The notes beneath the pieces were generated by a model, which saw only the letters and a program-made list of their open reading frames with translations, had not been told where the DNA came from and made no database searches. A stretch of 29,587 nucleotides of DNA from an uncultured Bacillota bacterium (GTDB taxonomy: Bacteria; Bacillota_I; Bacilli_A; Erysipelotrichales; Erysipelotrichaceae), in the NCBI GenBank assembly GCA_937919165.1, contig CALFPO010000008.1, positions 1 through 29,587 on the forward strand. The letters run 5' to 3'. The translations under genes and the position numbers were made by a program. Numbering within the stretch: position 1 is the stretch's first letter; each line of letters opens with the position of its first letter. Positions 1-8,083 of the stretch are shown here, piece by piece.

Positions 1-66
1 ATTGATTCCATTTTGAAGAGAAACGATTAAATTCACTTCCCATGGAAACCAGAATGAATTGCCCAT
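1..66 (-). CDS. N-terminal 22 residues of a probable PAP2-family phosphatase (runs off the window)
   Basis: A minus-strand reading frame starts with ATG at 66-64, six bases after a GGAGG ribosome binding site at 77-73, and is still open at the window edge. The 22 visible residues begin MGNSFWFPWEVNLIVSLQNG. An aromatic residue followed by W-E-x-x-L-I-x-x-L-Q near the N-terminus is typical of bacterial membrane PAP2 (type 2 phosphatidic acid phosphatase) proteins, just before the first membrane helix. The catalytic motifs lie outside the window, so the family call is an inference from a short stretch. The start codon and ribosome binding site are clear. It diverges from the plus-strand aminopeptidase gene. 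Confidence 0.45.
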   Translation of the reverse strand, partial: MGNSFWFPWEVNLIVSLQNGIN

Positions 67-115
67 AAACAGCCTCCTTCTTTCATATATGTTTTACTCT
101 GACCTACTATATTTT

Positions 116-143
116 ATATTATCTCAGGCAGAAAGCCCATCAA
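116..143 (-). promoter_or_regulatory. Candidate promoter for the partial PAP2-like gene
   Basis: Read on the minus strand, TTGATG (143-138) and TAATAT (121-116) are separated by 16 bases and lie about 50 bases upstream of the start codon at 66. The -10 match is fair and the -35 is fair. The region is the only AT-rich stretch between the two divergent genes. Confidence 0.35.
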
Positions 144-234
144 TCTTCAGCCAATATGATGCATGGCCTTAACTTTGGACCTTTTAGACACCGTCAGAAT
201 AGAATTTTGTTGTATCATTGTTTATAGGCGAATT

Positions 235-1203
235 ATGATCAATATAGACAATGGCGTATCAATCATCATGAATAAATGGCTCTCGGTAAGAAGGGATGAG
301 CTTATTCATTTCATAACCGATGAAACCCATCTCAAGGAAGCTGAAGCCGTAAGCCGTTGGGCCAACGGCGCTGATGCGATCCTGAAGACCACCATTCTGC
401 CATCTCATCTTGTCCAGAATGGTGAGATCATCGAAAAGATGGCAAATATCCTATCGAACGAAAACGTCATAATCGGCGCAACCGATTATTCATTCATAAC
501 AACCGATGCCGTAAAGATCGCCATCTCCAATGGCGCAAGATTCCTTTCCCTGCCGCTTTCATGCACCGATGGATCTTCGCTTCTTGAGAACGACTTCATC
601 CTGATGAATCCTAAAGATGCTCTAAAAGATGCCAAGAAGATCAAGAAGCTCATGGACAAAGGCGAAACCGTAAGAGTAACTACAGAGCTAGGAACCGATC
701 TAAACTTCTCTATTAAAGGCAGGACATCGGGTTATTTCAATGGCTGTGCAGCCCACAAAGGTGAAATAGCTTCCGCAAGCTTTGAAGCCTATATCGCGCC
801 AAATGAAGATTCCATGAATGGTGTACTGATGCTGGATGGTTCCTATGGCTATCTTGGCACCGTGTCAAAGCCTATACGGATAGAGTTCAAGGATGGAAAG
901 ATCATTGATGTTCAATCCGAAGATGATGGCAAAAACAAGCTCATCAGCTATATAGAATCCTTCAACGACAAGACCATGTATAAGCCAGGCGAATTCGGCA
1001 TTGGACTGAATCGTCTATCCAAATGTCGAGGCGTGTGCTACATCGAAGATGAATCTGTCTATTCTACCTTCCATATCGGTATGGGCAGAAACATCTCCTT
1101 AGGTGGCATACAAAAAGCCAAAGGCCATTTCGATATCGTCACCTACAGTCCAGACATATATGTCGACGATAAGCTTCTGATGAAAAAGGGCGAACTTATC
1201 TAA
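235..1203 (+). CDS. M29-like metallo-aminopeptidase (AmpS/NicX superfamily)
   Basis: A 322-residue cytoplasmic protein, no signal peptide seen. It resembles the M29 leucyl aminopeptidase/AmpS superfamily, which removes N-terminal residues from peptides and also contains the NicX dioxygenases. The C-terminal half carries the expected metal-ligand pattern: Glu184 in the FEAYIAP segment, Glu253 in GEFGIGLN, Glu273 in YIEDES, His280 in TFHIGMG, and His298 with Asp300 in GHFD. The N-terminal half has the RRDELIHFITDE segment usual in this family. An upstream ATG at 163 is in frame, but the family N-terminus begins near MINIDNG, so I start at 235, behind a weak AGGCG site. A poor promoter-like pair (TTGGAC 175-180, TAGAAT 200-205, 19-base spacer) lies upstream. 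At about 320 residues it is shorter than classical M29 enzymes (about 400), so substrate and reaction are uncertain. It is transcribed towards ileS. Confidence 0.7.
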   Translation: MINIDNGVSIIMNKWLSVRRDELIHFITDETHLKEAEAVSRWANGADAILKTTILPSHLVQNGEIIEKMANILSNENVIIGATDYSFITTDAVKIAISNGARFLSLPLSCTDGSSLLENDFILMNPKDALKDAKKIKKLMDKGETVRVTTELGTDLNFSIKGRTSGYFNGCAAHKGEIASASFEAYIAPNEDSMNGVLMLDGSYGYLGTVSKPIRIEFKDGKIIDVQSEDDGKNKLISYIESFNDKTMYKPGEFGIGLNRLSKCRGVCYIEDESVYSTFHIGMGRNISLGGIQKAKGHFDIVTYSPDIYVDDKLLMKKGELI

Positions 1204-1204
1204 A

Positions 1205-1240
1205 GAAAACAGCGGATGCAATTGCATCCGCTGTATTTGT
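1205..1240. terminator. Bidirectional terminator between convergent aminopeptidase and ileS genes
   Basis: Positions 1209-1234 are a perfect 26-base palindrome (ACAGCGGATGCAA and its complement). On the minus strand it is followed by TTTTCTTT, a usable U-tract for ileS. On the plus strand the tail is the weaker ATTTGT. It begins a few bases after the aminopeptidase stop codon and ends 14 bases before the ileS stop codon. Confidence 0.8.
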
Positions 1241-1247
1241 CTTATAG

Positions 1248-3977
1248 CTATTTGTTCAATACTTCTTTGCATCTATTGCAGAGGCCATCTTCATTCTCCT
1301 CTTCAACGATGTTCCAGCAACGTGGACATACATGTCCATTCGCCATTTCGATCTTCACTTCAGTACCGTTGTCAAACTTCTCCAGCTCATCATCAGTGAA
1401 GCTTACCTTGGCGATGATCAGCCACTGGTTGATCTTGTCGCCGAAAGCGTCCTGCAGAAGTTTCTTGTCTTCATCATTCACATGAATGTAGGCGTGAGCC
1501 TGCATAGGCTTCTCAATGACCTTATTGTTGATTGCCTCTTCTCTTGCCTTGAAGATATCGGCTCTGATCTCATGCAGACGAGCGAAGCTTGTCTTGATGA
1601 CATCCTGGTCAGCGTATTCCTTGACGTCCATGAAGTGCGTATAGTGAACACTGCTTGCTTCATCGCTGCCAAAGAACTTCCATACTTCTTCCATCGTGAA
1701 TGGCAGAATTGGCGACCATAGTTTCACTAGATATTCAGTCGCATGATAGAGAACAGTCTGAATCTTTCTTCTTCTAGGAGAATCAAGATCATCACAATAG
1801 AGGATATCCTTTGCGAAATCGCAATAGTAGCTTGAGAGCTCATTGGTCATGAAGTTGATCATTGTGCTTGTTGCCGATACGAAATCATAGCTGTCATAGT
1901 CTTCATTGACCTTTTCAGCCATTTCGTTAAGAGAAACCATCAGATATCTATCGACAGCGTCCAGCTTGTCGTATTCGACCATGTTCTCTTTCTTGAAGTC
2001 TTCAGGATTGATGTTGCCCAGCATGAATCTGAAGGTATTCCTTACCTTACGGTACATATCGGAAACCTGCTTCAGGTTGGAATCGCCGATACGCATATCA
2101 GCCTTGAAATCTTCCGATGCTGCCCATAGTCTTAAGATATCGGCACCGTACTGTTTGATGATATCAAGCGGATTGACGACATTGCCGATCGACTTGTGCA
2201 TTGCTTCACCCTTAGAGTCGCAAACCCAGCCATGAGATACGACTGCTTTGTATGGAGCGGTATTATGGTTGGCAACCGATACGATAAGCGAAGAGTTGAA
2301 CCAGCCACGGTACTGATCAGAACCTTCAAAGTAGAGATCGCATGGATAAGAGTATCCTCTAGCAATCAGTTCATTCCATGAAGAACCTGAATCGAACCAG
2401 ACATCCATGATGTCCTTTTCTTTGGTGAAACCGCCATTAGGCGATTTAGGATTGGTGTATCCTTCAGGAAGCAGATCCTTTGGCTCGGATTCGAACCAGA
2501 TGTTTGAACCATGCTTCTCAAACAGATCAGCGATATGATCAAAGACTTCCTTTTCAATGATTGGCGTCTTGTCTTCGTTGTAGATGATAGGGATAGGAAC
2601 ACCCCAAAGTCTCTGTCTTGAGATGCACCAGTCTTTCCTGTCCTTGATCATGTTGGTGATTCTTGTTTCACCAAACGAGTTGAGCCACTTGACGTTCTTG
2701 ATTGCTTCAAGCAGCTGTGGCTTGATCTCTTCGATAGAGGCAAACCATTGCACTGTAGCACGGAAGATGACTGGCTTCTTCAGCCTGTCATCATGTGGAT
2801 ATGAGTGGGTTATCCATTCCATCTTGAGCAGATGGCCGCATTCATCCAGCATCTGCACAACTTCCTTGTTGGCATCCAGCACAAACATGCCCGCAAGCCT
2901 TTCGCCTGCTTCGCTTGTCAGATTGCCCTTCTCATCAACAGGACAGAAGGCTGGAAGATTATATTTCTGGCCGACATAGAAGTCGTCAGCACCATGACCA
3001 GGAGCGGTATGTACACATCCTGTACCATCTTCATTGGTGACGTGTCCGCCTAAGATGATGAGCGATGTTCTATCGGCATATAGCGGATGTCTGCAGGTGA
3101 TGCCCTCAAGTTCAGAACCCTTGAAGGTCTTGACGATTTCGCCTGTCAATTCAAACTTCTCAAGCAGCTGATCCTTCATTTCCTTCAGGAAGATCAATTT
3201 GCCCTTTTCGGTAGCCACTACAGCATATTCAAAATCAGGATTCAGACAGATAGCCAGGTTTGCTGGAATGGTCCAAGGTGTGGTTGTCCAGATGACGAAC
3301 TTCTCATCGCCATCAAGAACGCCCTTTCCATCAACAACATCGAATGCTACAAAGATTGTAGGGTCCTTTCTGTCGAAATAGACGATTTCGCTATCAGCGA
3401 TAGCGGTCTCCTGATATGGTGACCAGTAGATTGGCTTCAAGCCCTGGAAGATCATGCCATCAAGTGCCATCTTGGCGAATGATCTGATCTGTCTGGCTTC
3501 AAAGCCCTTCTGAAGCGAGATATATGGATGGTCGTAGTCAGCTACCTGACCAAGACGCTTTTCGGTTGCCATCTGCTGTGCAATCTGCTGATGGGCATAC
3601 TCTTCACATTTCTCTCGGAATTCCTTTGGCGATACTTCCTTGCGGTTTACGCCAAGCTTCTGGACAGCATTTTCGATTGGAAGTCCATGAGTATCCCAGC
3701 CTGGGAAGAATGGCGTATAGTAGCCAGCCATCGCTTTTGATCTGACGATGATATCCTTGATGATTCGATTCATGGCTGTACCAGCATGAAGATTGCCGTT
3801 GGCATATGGTGGACCATCATGCAGAACAAAAGGTGTCTTATCTTTGTTCTTTTCTAGAATCTTATGATAATGGTCATCTTTTTCCCAGCTTTCAAGGATG
3901 CCAGGTTCCTTGTTTGGCAGATTTCCGCGCATTTCGAAATCTGTCTTAGGCATGTGTAGAGTGTCTTTGTATTCCAT
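1248..3977 (-). CDS. ileS: Isoleucyl-tRNA synthetase
   Basis: Charges tRNA(Ile) with isoleucine in the cytoplasm. The 909-residue class I synthetase shows the HIGH-type motif as HAGT at residues 64-67 within PYANGNLHAGTAMN, a CP1 editing domain (for example TTTPWTIPANLAI), and the second signature as AMHKS at 592-596 instead of KMSKS. It ends in a four-cysteine zinc site, Cys884, Cys887, Cys900 and Cys903. The frame is open 19 codons further upstream (to a GTG), but that stretch is translated T-box terminator sequence. The ATG at 3977, behind an AAGGGGG ribosome binding site, is the real start. Expression is expected to be controlled by the T-box immediately upstream. sepF lies just before the leader and may be co-transcribed. 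Confidence 0.97.
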   Translation of the reverse strand: MEYKDTLHMPKTDFEMRGNLPNKEPGILESWEKDDHYHKILEKNKDKTPFVLHDGPPYANGNLHAGTAMNRIIKDIIVRSKAMAGYYTPFFPGWDTHGLPIENAVQKLGVNRKEVSPKEFREKCEEYAHQQIAQQMATEKRLGQVADYDHPYISLQKGFEARQIRSFAKMALDGMIFQGLKPIYWSPYQETAIADSEIVYFDRKDPTIFVAFDVVDGKGVLDGDEKFVIWTTTPWTIPANLAICLNPDFEYAVVATEKGKLIFLKEMKDQLLEKFELTGEIVKTFKGSELEGITCRHPLYADRTSLIILGGHVTNEDGTGCVHTAPGHGADDFYVGQKYNLPAFCPVDEKGNLTSEAGERLAGMFVLDANKEVVQMLDECGHLLKMEWITHSYPHDDRLKKPVIFRATVQWFASIEEIKPQLLEAIKNVKWLNSFGETRITNMIKDRKDWCISRQRLWGVPIPIIYNEDKTPIIEKEVFDHIADLFEKHGSNIWFESEPKDLLPEGYTNPKSPNGGFTKEKDIMDVWFDSGSSWNELIARGYSYPCDLYFEGSDQYRGWFNSSLIVSVANHNTAPYKAVVSHGWVCDSKGEAMHKSIGNVVNPLDIIKQYGADILRLWAASEDFKADMRIGDSNLKQVSDMYRKVRNTFRFMLGNINPEDFKKENMVEYDKLDAVDRYLMVSLNEMAEKVNEDYDSYDFVSATSTMINFMTNELSSYYCDFAKDILYCDDLDSPRRRKIQTVLYHATEYLVKLWSPILPFTMEEVWKFFGSDEASSVHYTHFMDVKEYADQDVIKTSFARLHEIRADIFKAREEAINNKVIEKPMQAHAYIHVNDEDKKLLQDAFGDKINQWLIIAKVSFTDDELEKFDNGTEVKIEMANGHVCPRCWNIVEEENEDGLCNRCKEVLNK

Positions 3978-3989
3978 ATAATCCCCCTT

Positions 3990-4184
3990 AAATAAAAAGG
4001 TGCTACCAAAGGGCGCATAGCTGCGCGGTACCACCTTAATTTCTCTCTTGGACTCTTAACGCGAGCAACGCCGATACTTTCATATCGGAGCTCATAAGTG
4101 ATATCCCATAAGGCTTCTGCACTGATTTGCACCAACCATCAGTTCTCTACGCCATCAGCCAGATGGGCATGTCTTAATCTTTGC
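3990..4184 (-). promoter_or_regulatory. T-box leader of ileS, specifier AUC (Ile)
   Basis: The 190-base leader between sepF and ileS is a T-box. The invariant antiterminator bulge TGGTACCGCG is at 4033-4024. The competing terminator pairs AAGGTGGTACC (4037-4027) with GGTAGCACC (4007-3999), followed by a T-run at 3998-3994. Stem I is visible through AGAGAACTGATGG, with ACTGAT pairing with ATCAGT around a GGTTGGTGCAA loop. The specifier loop reads GGGATATCACTTATGAGC on the minus strand, so the specifier codon is ATC at 4102-4100, an isoleucine codon that matches the downstream gene. Uncharged tRNA(Ile) should stabilise the antiterminator and switch ileS on. No convincing promoter of its own was seen after sepF, so transcription probably comes through from the sepF promoter. 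Confidence 0.93.
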
Positions 4185-4586
4185 CTAGTCTTCGCTATTC
4201 AGATTGATGTCGCCACCAACCTGAAGATTCTTTGGCGAACAAAGGATGACATTGTCGCCGACCTTCTTGATCGAACCATCAACGCCATATACTACGCCAG
4301 AAAGGAAATCGATGATTCTCTGACGATATTCTGAAGGCATCCTGTGCAGATTGACACAGCAGGCTCTCTTCATCTTGATATGATAGCCGATCTCCTCAGC
4401 CTCATCAAAGTTTCTTGGTTCAAAAAGAACAATATTTGCACTGGCAGTGATGTTGGAAGAATCCTGAATCTTAGGTTCTTCATAATCAGATACTGCTTTA
4501 GCTTCTTCTTCAGTCAACTCGATAGCGTCTTCGCCATCTTCTTCTTCATCAATGATGAAATTCTTAAGCCTATCGCCAATACCCAT
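4185..4586 (-). CDS. sepF: Cell division protein SepF
   Basis: Membrane-associated cell division factor that binds FtsZ and supports septum assembly in Gram-positive bacteria. The 133-residue protein has an N-terminal amphipathic stretch (MGIGDRLKNFII), an acidic linker of about 40 residues, and the conserved SepF domain from about residue 49 to 120 (NIVLFEPRNFDEA, CCVNLHRMPSEYRQRIIDFLSG, VYGVDGSIKKVGDNVILCSP). Length and order are normal for the family. The start ATG at 4586 follows an AAGGAGA site. It has its own promoter at 4611-4639 and lies upstream of the ileS T-box. In many Bacillota sepF sits near ileS in the division cluster, so the neighbourhood is conserved, although divIVA and ylmH-type genes are missing here. 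Confidence 0.93.
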   Translation of the reverse strand: MGIGDRLKNFIIDEEEDGEDAIELTEEEAKAVSDYEEPKIQDSSNITASANIVLFEPRNFDEAEEIGYHIKMKRACCVNLHRMPSEYRQRIIDFLSGVVYGVDGSIKKVGDNVILCSPKNLQVGGDINLNSED

Positions 4587-4610
4587 AGCAAATCTCCTTT
4601 ATTCCCTAAT

Positions 4611-4639
4611 ATTTTAGCAACTTACATTTCTTTATTCAA
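4611..4639 (-). promoter_or_regulatory. Promoter of sepF
   Basis: Minus-strand TTGAAT (4639-4634) and TAAAAT (4616-4611) are separated by exactly 17 bases, 24 bases before the sepF start codon. The match is 4/6 for the -35 and 5/6 for the -10. Confidence 0.6.
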
Positions 4640-4657
4640 CACATGCAAAAGGCATTT

Positions 4658-5407
4658 TCATTTCTTCAAGAGGTCCACATGATTCATGTTGCCAAGAAAC
4701 TGTATCGTACGCTTGTTGTCAGGATGCTCGAAGACCTTTTCTGGACTTCCTTCCTCAAGAACCTTGCCGTCATCCATGAAGACGATCCTGTTGGCAACAT
4801 TACGTGCGAATGACATTTCATGGGTAACCACAATCATCGTCATGCCTTCATCCGCAAGCTTCTTCATGATCACAAGCACCTCATTGACCATCTCTGGATC
4901 AAGAGCGCTCGTCGGTTCATCAAACAGCATTATCTTTGGCTTCATGCACAAGGCACGAGCAATAGCGACACGCTGCTTCTGGCCGCCTGACAAGGTTGAT
5001 GGATAGGCATAAACGAAATCAGACATGCCGACCTTAAAGAGATTCTCTCTAGCGATGACATTGGCCTCTTCCTTATTCATCTTAAGGACTTTCCTTAAGG
5101 CAAGAGTGCAGTTGTCTATGATGCTAAGATTGTTGAAGAGATTGAACTGCTGAAAAACCATGCCAACCTTCTTGCGATAGGCGTTTATGTCCGCTATCCT
5201 GCCGATATCTTCTCCCAATACCTCGATATTTCCATCATCGGTGCTTTCCAGCATGTTTATGCATCTAAGCAATGTCGACTTGCCCGATCCGCTTGATCCG
5301 ATCAGGCATAGGACATCACCCTTCTCTACATCGAAGCTGATGCCCTTGAGCACTTCGTGCTGGCCAAAGCTTTTCTTTACATCCTGAATGCTTATGAGTG
5401 CCATCAT
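4658..5407 (-). CDS. Amino-acid ABC transporter, ATP-binding protein (probable lysine importer)
   Basis: Nucleotide-binding subunit of a polar amino-acid uptake transporter, acting on the cytoplasmic face with the permease encoded just upstream. The 249 residues show Walker A GSSGSGKST, a Q-loop in MVFQQFNLF, the signature LSGGQKQRVAIARAL, Walker B IMLFDEPTSALDPE and the switch histidine in VVTHE, all in GlnQ/HisP style. The ATG at 5407 overlaps the permease stop codon (ATGA) and has an AAGGAG site five bases upstream, so the genes are translationally coupled. It is the last gene of the binding protein, permease, ATPase operon, which begins with a lysine-riboswitch-like leader. The substrate assignment rests on that leader, not on this protein. 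Confidence 0.92.
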   Translation of the reverse strand: MMALISIQDVKKSFGQHEVLKGISFDVEKGDVLCLIGSSGSGKSTLLRCINMLESTDDGNIEVLGEDIGRIADINAYRKKVGMVFQQFNLFNNLSIIDNCTLALRKVLKMNKEEANVIARENLFKVGMSDFVYAYPSTLSGGQKQRVAIARALCMKPKIMLFDEPTSALDPEMVNEVLVIMKKLADEGMTMIVVTHEMSFARNVANRIVFMDDGKVLEEGSPEKVFEHPDNKRTIQFLGNMNHVDLLKK

Positions 5408-6162
5408 CTGTTCTCCTTTACGATCTCAATGGTTCTGAAATCACTGATTGAAGCAGGATATGAAGTCTTGGTGTTGCCGATCCTATTTTCGATCCTGTGA
5501 AGAATGAAGCTTGATATCAAGGTCAAAGAAAGATAGATGCAGGCAGAAATGAAATAGGTTTCTGTGAATCTATAGGTTGTGCCCGCGATGGAACTGCTTT
5601 GGAACATCAGCTCCGTTATCGATATTATCATCAGCACCGAACTGTCCTTGATATTGACGATAAGTTCATTTCCGATTGCCGGAAAGGCATTCTTGATGGC
5701 CTGAGGCAGAACGACATTGGCCATCGTTTGCATGTTGTCCATGCCTAAAGCTCTAGCTGCTTCGCTTTGGCCGATATCAACAGCCTGGATTCCTGACCTT
5801 ATTATCTCCGCCATATAGGCACCGGTATTGATGGATATGATCACAATAGCCGCGAACATCTTATCCCAATGAAAGACATTGGTATAGACAAGGTAGTAGA
5901 TGAAGACAGCCTGAACCATCATTGGCGTTCCTCTAAATACTTCGATATATATGACAGAAAGGATATCATAGACCTTTTTGGCGATTTTCTTGTTTGGCTT
6001 GGCGTTCCTGTCAAGCTTGATGGCCTTGATGCCACCTACAACAAGTCCAATCAGGAAACCGAACAGTGTTCCAAGCAAGGATACCAGAAGCGTTGTCCTG
6101 ACGCCCAGAACAAAGCTTGAGAAATACCTTTCGAATATCTCTAGTGTCTTTGCGAAATCCAT
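5404..6162 (-). CDS. Amino-acid ABC transporter, permease (probable lysine importer)
   Basis: Integral membrane subunit of the HisM/GlnP family, 252 residues with about five hydrophobic helices. The first is TTLLVSLLGTLFGFLIGLVVGG; later ones include FAAIVIISINTGAYMAEII and YFISACIYLSLTLISSFIL. The family hallmark EVFRGTPMMVQ follows helix 2, and the EAA-type cytoplasmic coupling loop is GQSEAARALGMDNMQTMANVVLPQAIKNAFP. The ATG at 6162 lies one base after the stop codon of the binding-protein gene, and the gene overlaps the ATPase gene by four bases. The C-terminal tail after the last helix (about 30 residues) is somewhat longer than usual. Confidence 0.92.
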   Translation of the reverse strand: MDFAKTLEIFERYFSSFVLGVRTTLLVSLLGTLFGFLIGLVVGGIKAIKLDRNAKPNKKIAKKVYDILSVIYIEVFRGTPMMVQAVFIYYLVYTNVFHWDKMFAAIVIISINTGAYMAEIIRSGIQAVDIGQSEAARALGMDNMQTMANVVLPQAIKNAFPAIGNELIVNIKDSSVLMIISITELMFQSSSIAGTTYRFTETYFISACIYLSLTLISSFILHRIENRIGNTKTSYPASISDFRTIEIVKENR

Positions 6163-6163
6163 G

Positions 6164-6970
6164 TTATTCCTCTGCTGCTGGCTGGTTTGCGGTTGCCTGC
6201 TGCATGAGCTCGATTCTGGTATCCTGAGAGATCCTGTCTAAAGCACCCTGCAGGTCTTCTAGCAGCTTATTGTTTTCTTTTGCGACGGCGATGGAAACGG
6301 ATGTATCGACCACGAAGCCCTTTCCTTGCGCAAAACTCACGATGGCCAGGTCTGGATTGGCAGCCACAACACCCTTGGCAACCGGAAGTTCAGCCGTCAA
6401 GGCATCAGCCTCCCCAGCCTGCAGAGAAAGAACCATTCTAGGATAGGTATCAAGCGGAGTGAGATGCACAACGCCTTCAATCTGATCGATGACTTCATCA
6501 TAGGTCGTATTGATCTGTCCCAACACCTTATGGCCCTTCAGCATCTTGATATCATCTATAGCCGTCAATTCATCGTTCTTTCTCACGATGACAACCATCT
6601 CTGACTCATAGTATGGAGTGGTGAAATTGACCTCTTCGCTTCTTTCGGGTGTTTCGGTCATGCCGGCGATGATGCAGTCGATCTCTCCGGCATTCAATGC
6701 CGGAATAAGCGAATCCCAATCAAGCTTGACGACTTCCAGCTCTTTTCCTATATCAGCTGCCAGTAGTCTGGCGATCTGTACGTCATAGCCATCCGCAAAA
6801 TCAACAGACGAAATCCTTACAGAACCTTCGCTCTCTTCAATCTGGGTCCAGTTGAAAGGTGCATAGTCGCATTCCATGCCGACTCTCAAGACATCCTCTC
6901 GAGCTTCGTTCTGGCTTGTGCATGCGCATAACGATAGACACATCAAAACACATAAAGCAATCTTTTTCAT
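6164..6970 (-). CDS. Amino-acid ABC transporter, substrate-binding lipoprotein (probable lysine importer)
   Basis: Extracellular solute-binding lipoprotein of SBP family 3. The 268-residue precursor starts MKKIALCVLMCLSLCAC, a short lipoprotein signal with a lipobox near residue 17. The mature part has the family opening LRVGMECDYAPFNW, the arginine/aspartate ligand region of family 3 (IIAGMTETPERSEEVNFTTPYYE), and the second-lobe segment LKGHKVLGQINTTYDEV. The start ATG at 6970 follows an AGAGGA site. The gene lies immediately after the riboswitch terminator, so it is the first controlled gene. The leader suggests lysine as substrate; arginine, histidine or glutamine cannot be excluded from the protein alone. 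Confidence 0.92.
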   Translation of the reverse strand: MKKIALCVLMCLSLCACTSQNEAREDVLRVGMECDYAPFNWTQIEESEGSVRISSVDFADGYDVQIARLLAADIGKELEVVKLDWDSLIPALNAGEIDCIIAGMTETPERSEEVNFTTPYYESEMVVIVRKNDELTAIDDIKMLKGHKVLGQINTTYDEVIDQIEGVVHLTPLDTYPRMVLSLQAGEADALTAELPVAKGVVAANPDLAIVSFAQGKGFVVDTSVSIAVAKENNKLLEDLQGALDRISQDTRIELMQQATANQPAAEE

Positions 6971-6986
6971 AACGATCCTCTTTTCT

Positions 6987-7193
6987 AATAAAAATCGTAT
7001 GTGCTATCACATACGATTCAGATCGTTATATAATAGCGCCTCTTCCAAGGGAAGGAGTGCTGCAGGTATTCCCTGCAACCCCACGTCTTTTTCCTGCCGG
7101 TTAGGACGTTCGGCGATGATTGCCTTTCGTGAAGTTCATGGCCTGCCGGCTCCCTTCGCTACTCTTCTGCATCGCTACCTCTATACATAGATT
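6987..7193 (-). promoter_or_regulatory. Lysine-riboswitch-like (L-box) leader with transcription terminator
   Basis: The leader upstream of the amino-acid ABC operon matches the L-box layout as known from Bacillus subtilis lysC. On the minus strand it opens ATAGAGGTAGCGATGCAGAA followed by GAGTAG, continues with CGAAAGGCAATCATCGCCGA, and closes with a CCTTGGAAGAGGCGCTAT strand that pairs with the 5' end to form P1. The junction segments AGAGG-TAGCG, AAGAGTA, AAAGG, ATCGCCGAA and GGAAGAGGCGCTAT are all in the right order. An 11-base-pair hairpin (AATCGTATGTG 7018-7008 with 7003-6993) and a T-rich tail follow, forming an OFF switch ahead of the binding-protein gene. Covariance scoring was not possible here. 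Confidence 0.82.
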
Positions 7194-7205
7194 TTTATTA
7201 TCATT

Positions 7206-7233
7206 ATTGTAACCTAGAATTCTGCATTTGCAA
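7206..7233 (-). promoter_or_regulatory. Promoter of the lysine-riboswitch transcript
   Basis: Minus-strand TTGCAA (7233-7228) and TACAAT (7211-7206) with a 16-base spacer, ending about 15 bases before the 5' strand of the riboswitch P1 stem. It sits immediately after the stop codon of the HAD gene. Confidence 0.6.
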
Positions 7234-7236
7234 GAA

Positions 7237-8034
7237 CTAATTCATCGGTTCGATGATTTCCTTTCTGACAAGATAATTATAGAAGCCATCATCGAGCACA
7301 TCATCGGTATCTTCAAAATCATATTCCTTCAGGCTTTGATGGCAATTGCCCATCCTGACAGGATGTCCAACTTCCAGAAGCATCTCCAAATCATTTGTGC
7401 CGTCACCGAAACAATAGCAGTTTTCTTTCGGCACATTCAGGTATTCCATGACTTTCCTTGCGCCGATGCCCTTATCGATGCCTTTGATGTTTGCATCATA
7501 TGACATGTACCAATGATGTCTTCTGAGATCCGCAAAGTCCTTCAGTTCTTCGCTGGCCTTGACGCAGTAATCCTCATTACTGAAACCTACCATAGATATA
7601 TTGTATCGGCGCTTTTCATCATCCATTTCCCTGAAGTCTTCCTCATTGATGCCCCACAATTCGACAAACTGTTTGAAATAAGGATTCTTCAAAGAATCCA
7701 CAAACATCTCATCGACCGTCTCGAAGATAGAGAAGCCATCATATCTTTTAGCTGCATCTTCAATGGCTCTTATTGCAGCATCATCAAAAGATGCCGAAAA
7801 GATCTCTTCATTGCCCATCATGGCATAGCCGCCATTGCATAGCACATAGCCATCAGGAACAAGATCGATCACCTGCTGCTCTATCAGGCCCATGCAACGT
7901 CCTGAGGCAATGAAGACATAGTTGTCTTTCTTCAGAAAATCGATGGCATACTTGGTCTTGTCGCTGATTCTGTACATGCCGCGTGAACCATCCATGATGG
8001 TTCCATCTATGTCACAGAAGAATATTCTTTTCAT
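7237..8034 (-). CDS. Cof-type HAD-IIB family sugar-phosphatase-like hydrolase
   Basis: Cytoplasmic phosphatase of the haloacid dehalogenase superfamily, 265 residues. Motif I is FFCDIDGTIMDG near the N-terminus with both catalytic aspartates, motif II is IASGR, the lysine of motif III lies in KGIDKGIGARKVMEYL, and motif IV is CFGDGTNDLEML. The central part is a type IIB cap. Substrates of this family (sugar phosphates, flavin or pyridoxal phosphate) cannot be told from sequence. The ATG at 8034 has no clear ribosome binding site. A promoter-like pair (CTGACC, TATACT at 8048-8043, 17-base spacer) lies inside the preceding terminator and would give an almost leaderless mRNA. It is separated from the liv operon by that terminator. 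Confidence 0.88.
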   Translation of the reverse strand: MKRIFFCDIDGTIMDGSRGMYRISDKTKYAIDFLKKDNYVFIASGRCMGLIEQQVIDLVPDGYVLCNGGYAMMGNEEIFSASFDDAAIRAIEDAAKRYDGFSIFETVDEMFVDSLKNPYFKQFVELWGINEEDFREMDDEKRRYNISMVGFSNEDYCVKASEELKDFADLRRHHWYMSYDANIKGIDKGIGARKVMEYLNVPKENCYCFGDGTNDLEMLLEVGHPVRMGNCHQSLKEYDFEDTDDVLDDGFYNYLVRKEIIEPMN

Positions 8035-8059
8035 ACTTTTCTAGTATATCCTATCGTTC

Positions 8060-8083
8060 AAAAAAGGTCAGCAATCGCTAACC
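8060..8083 (-). terminator. Terminator of the liv operon
   Basis: Minus-strand stem GGTTAGC (8083-8077), loop GATT, GCTGACC (8072-8066), then six T residues. The stop codon of the CBS/ACT gene lies inside the 5' arm of the stem. Confidence 0.85.

Noticed and set aside
3978..4034. Nineteen extra N-terminal residues on ileS
   Set aside because: They are the translated T-box antiterminator/terminator region; the conserved start is at 3977.
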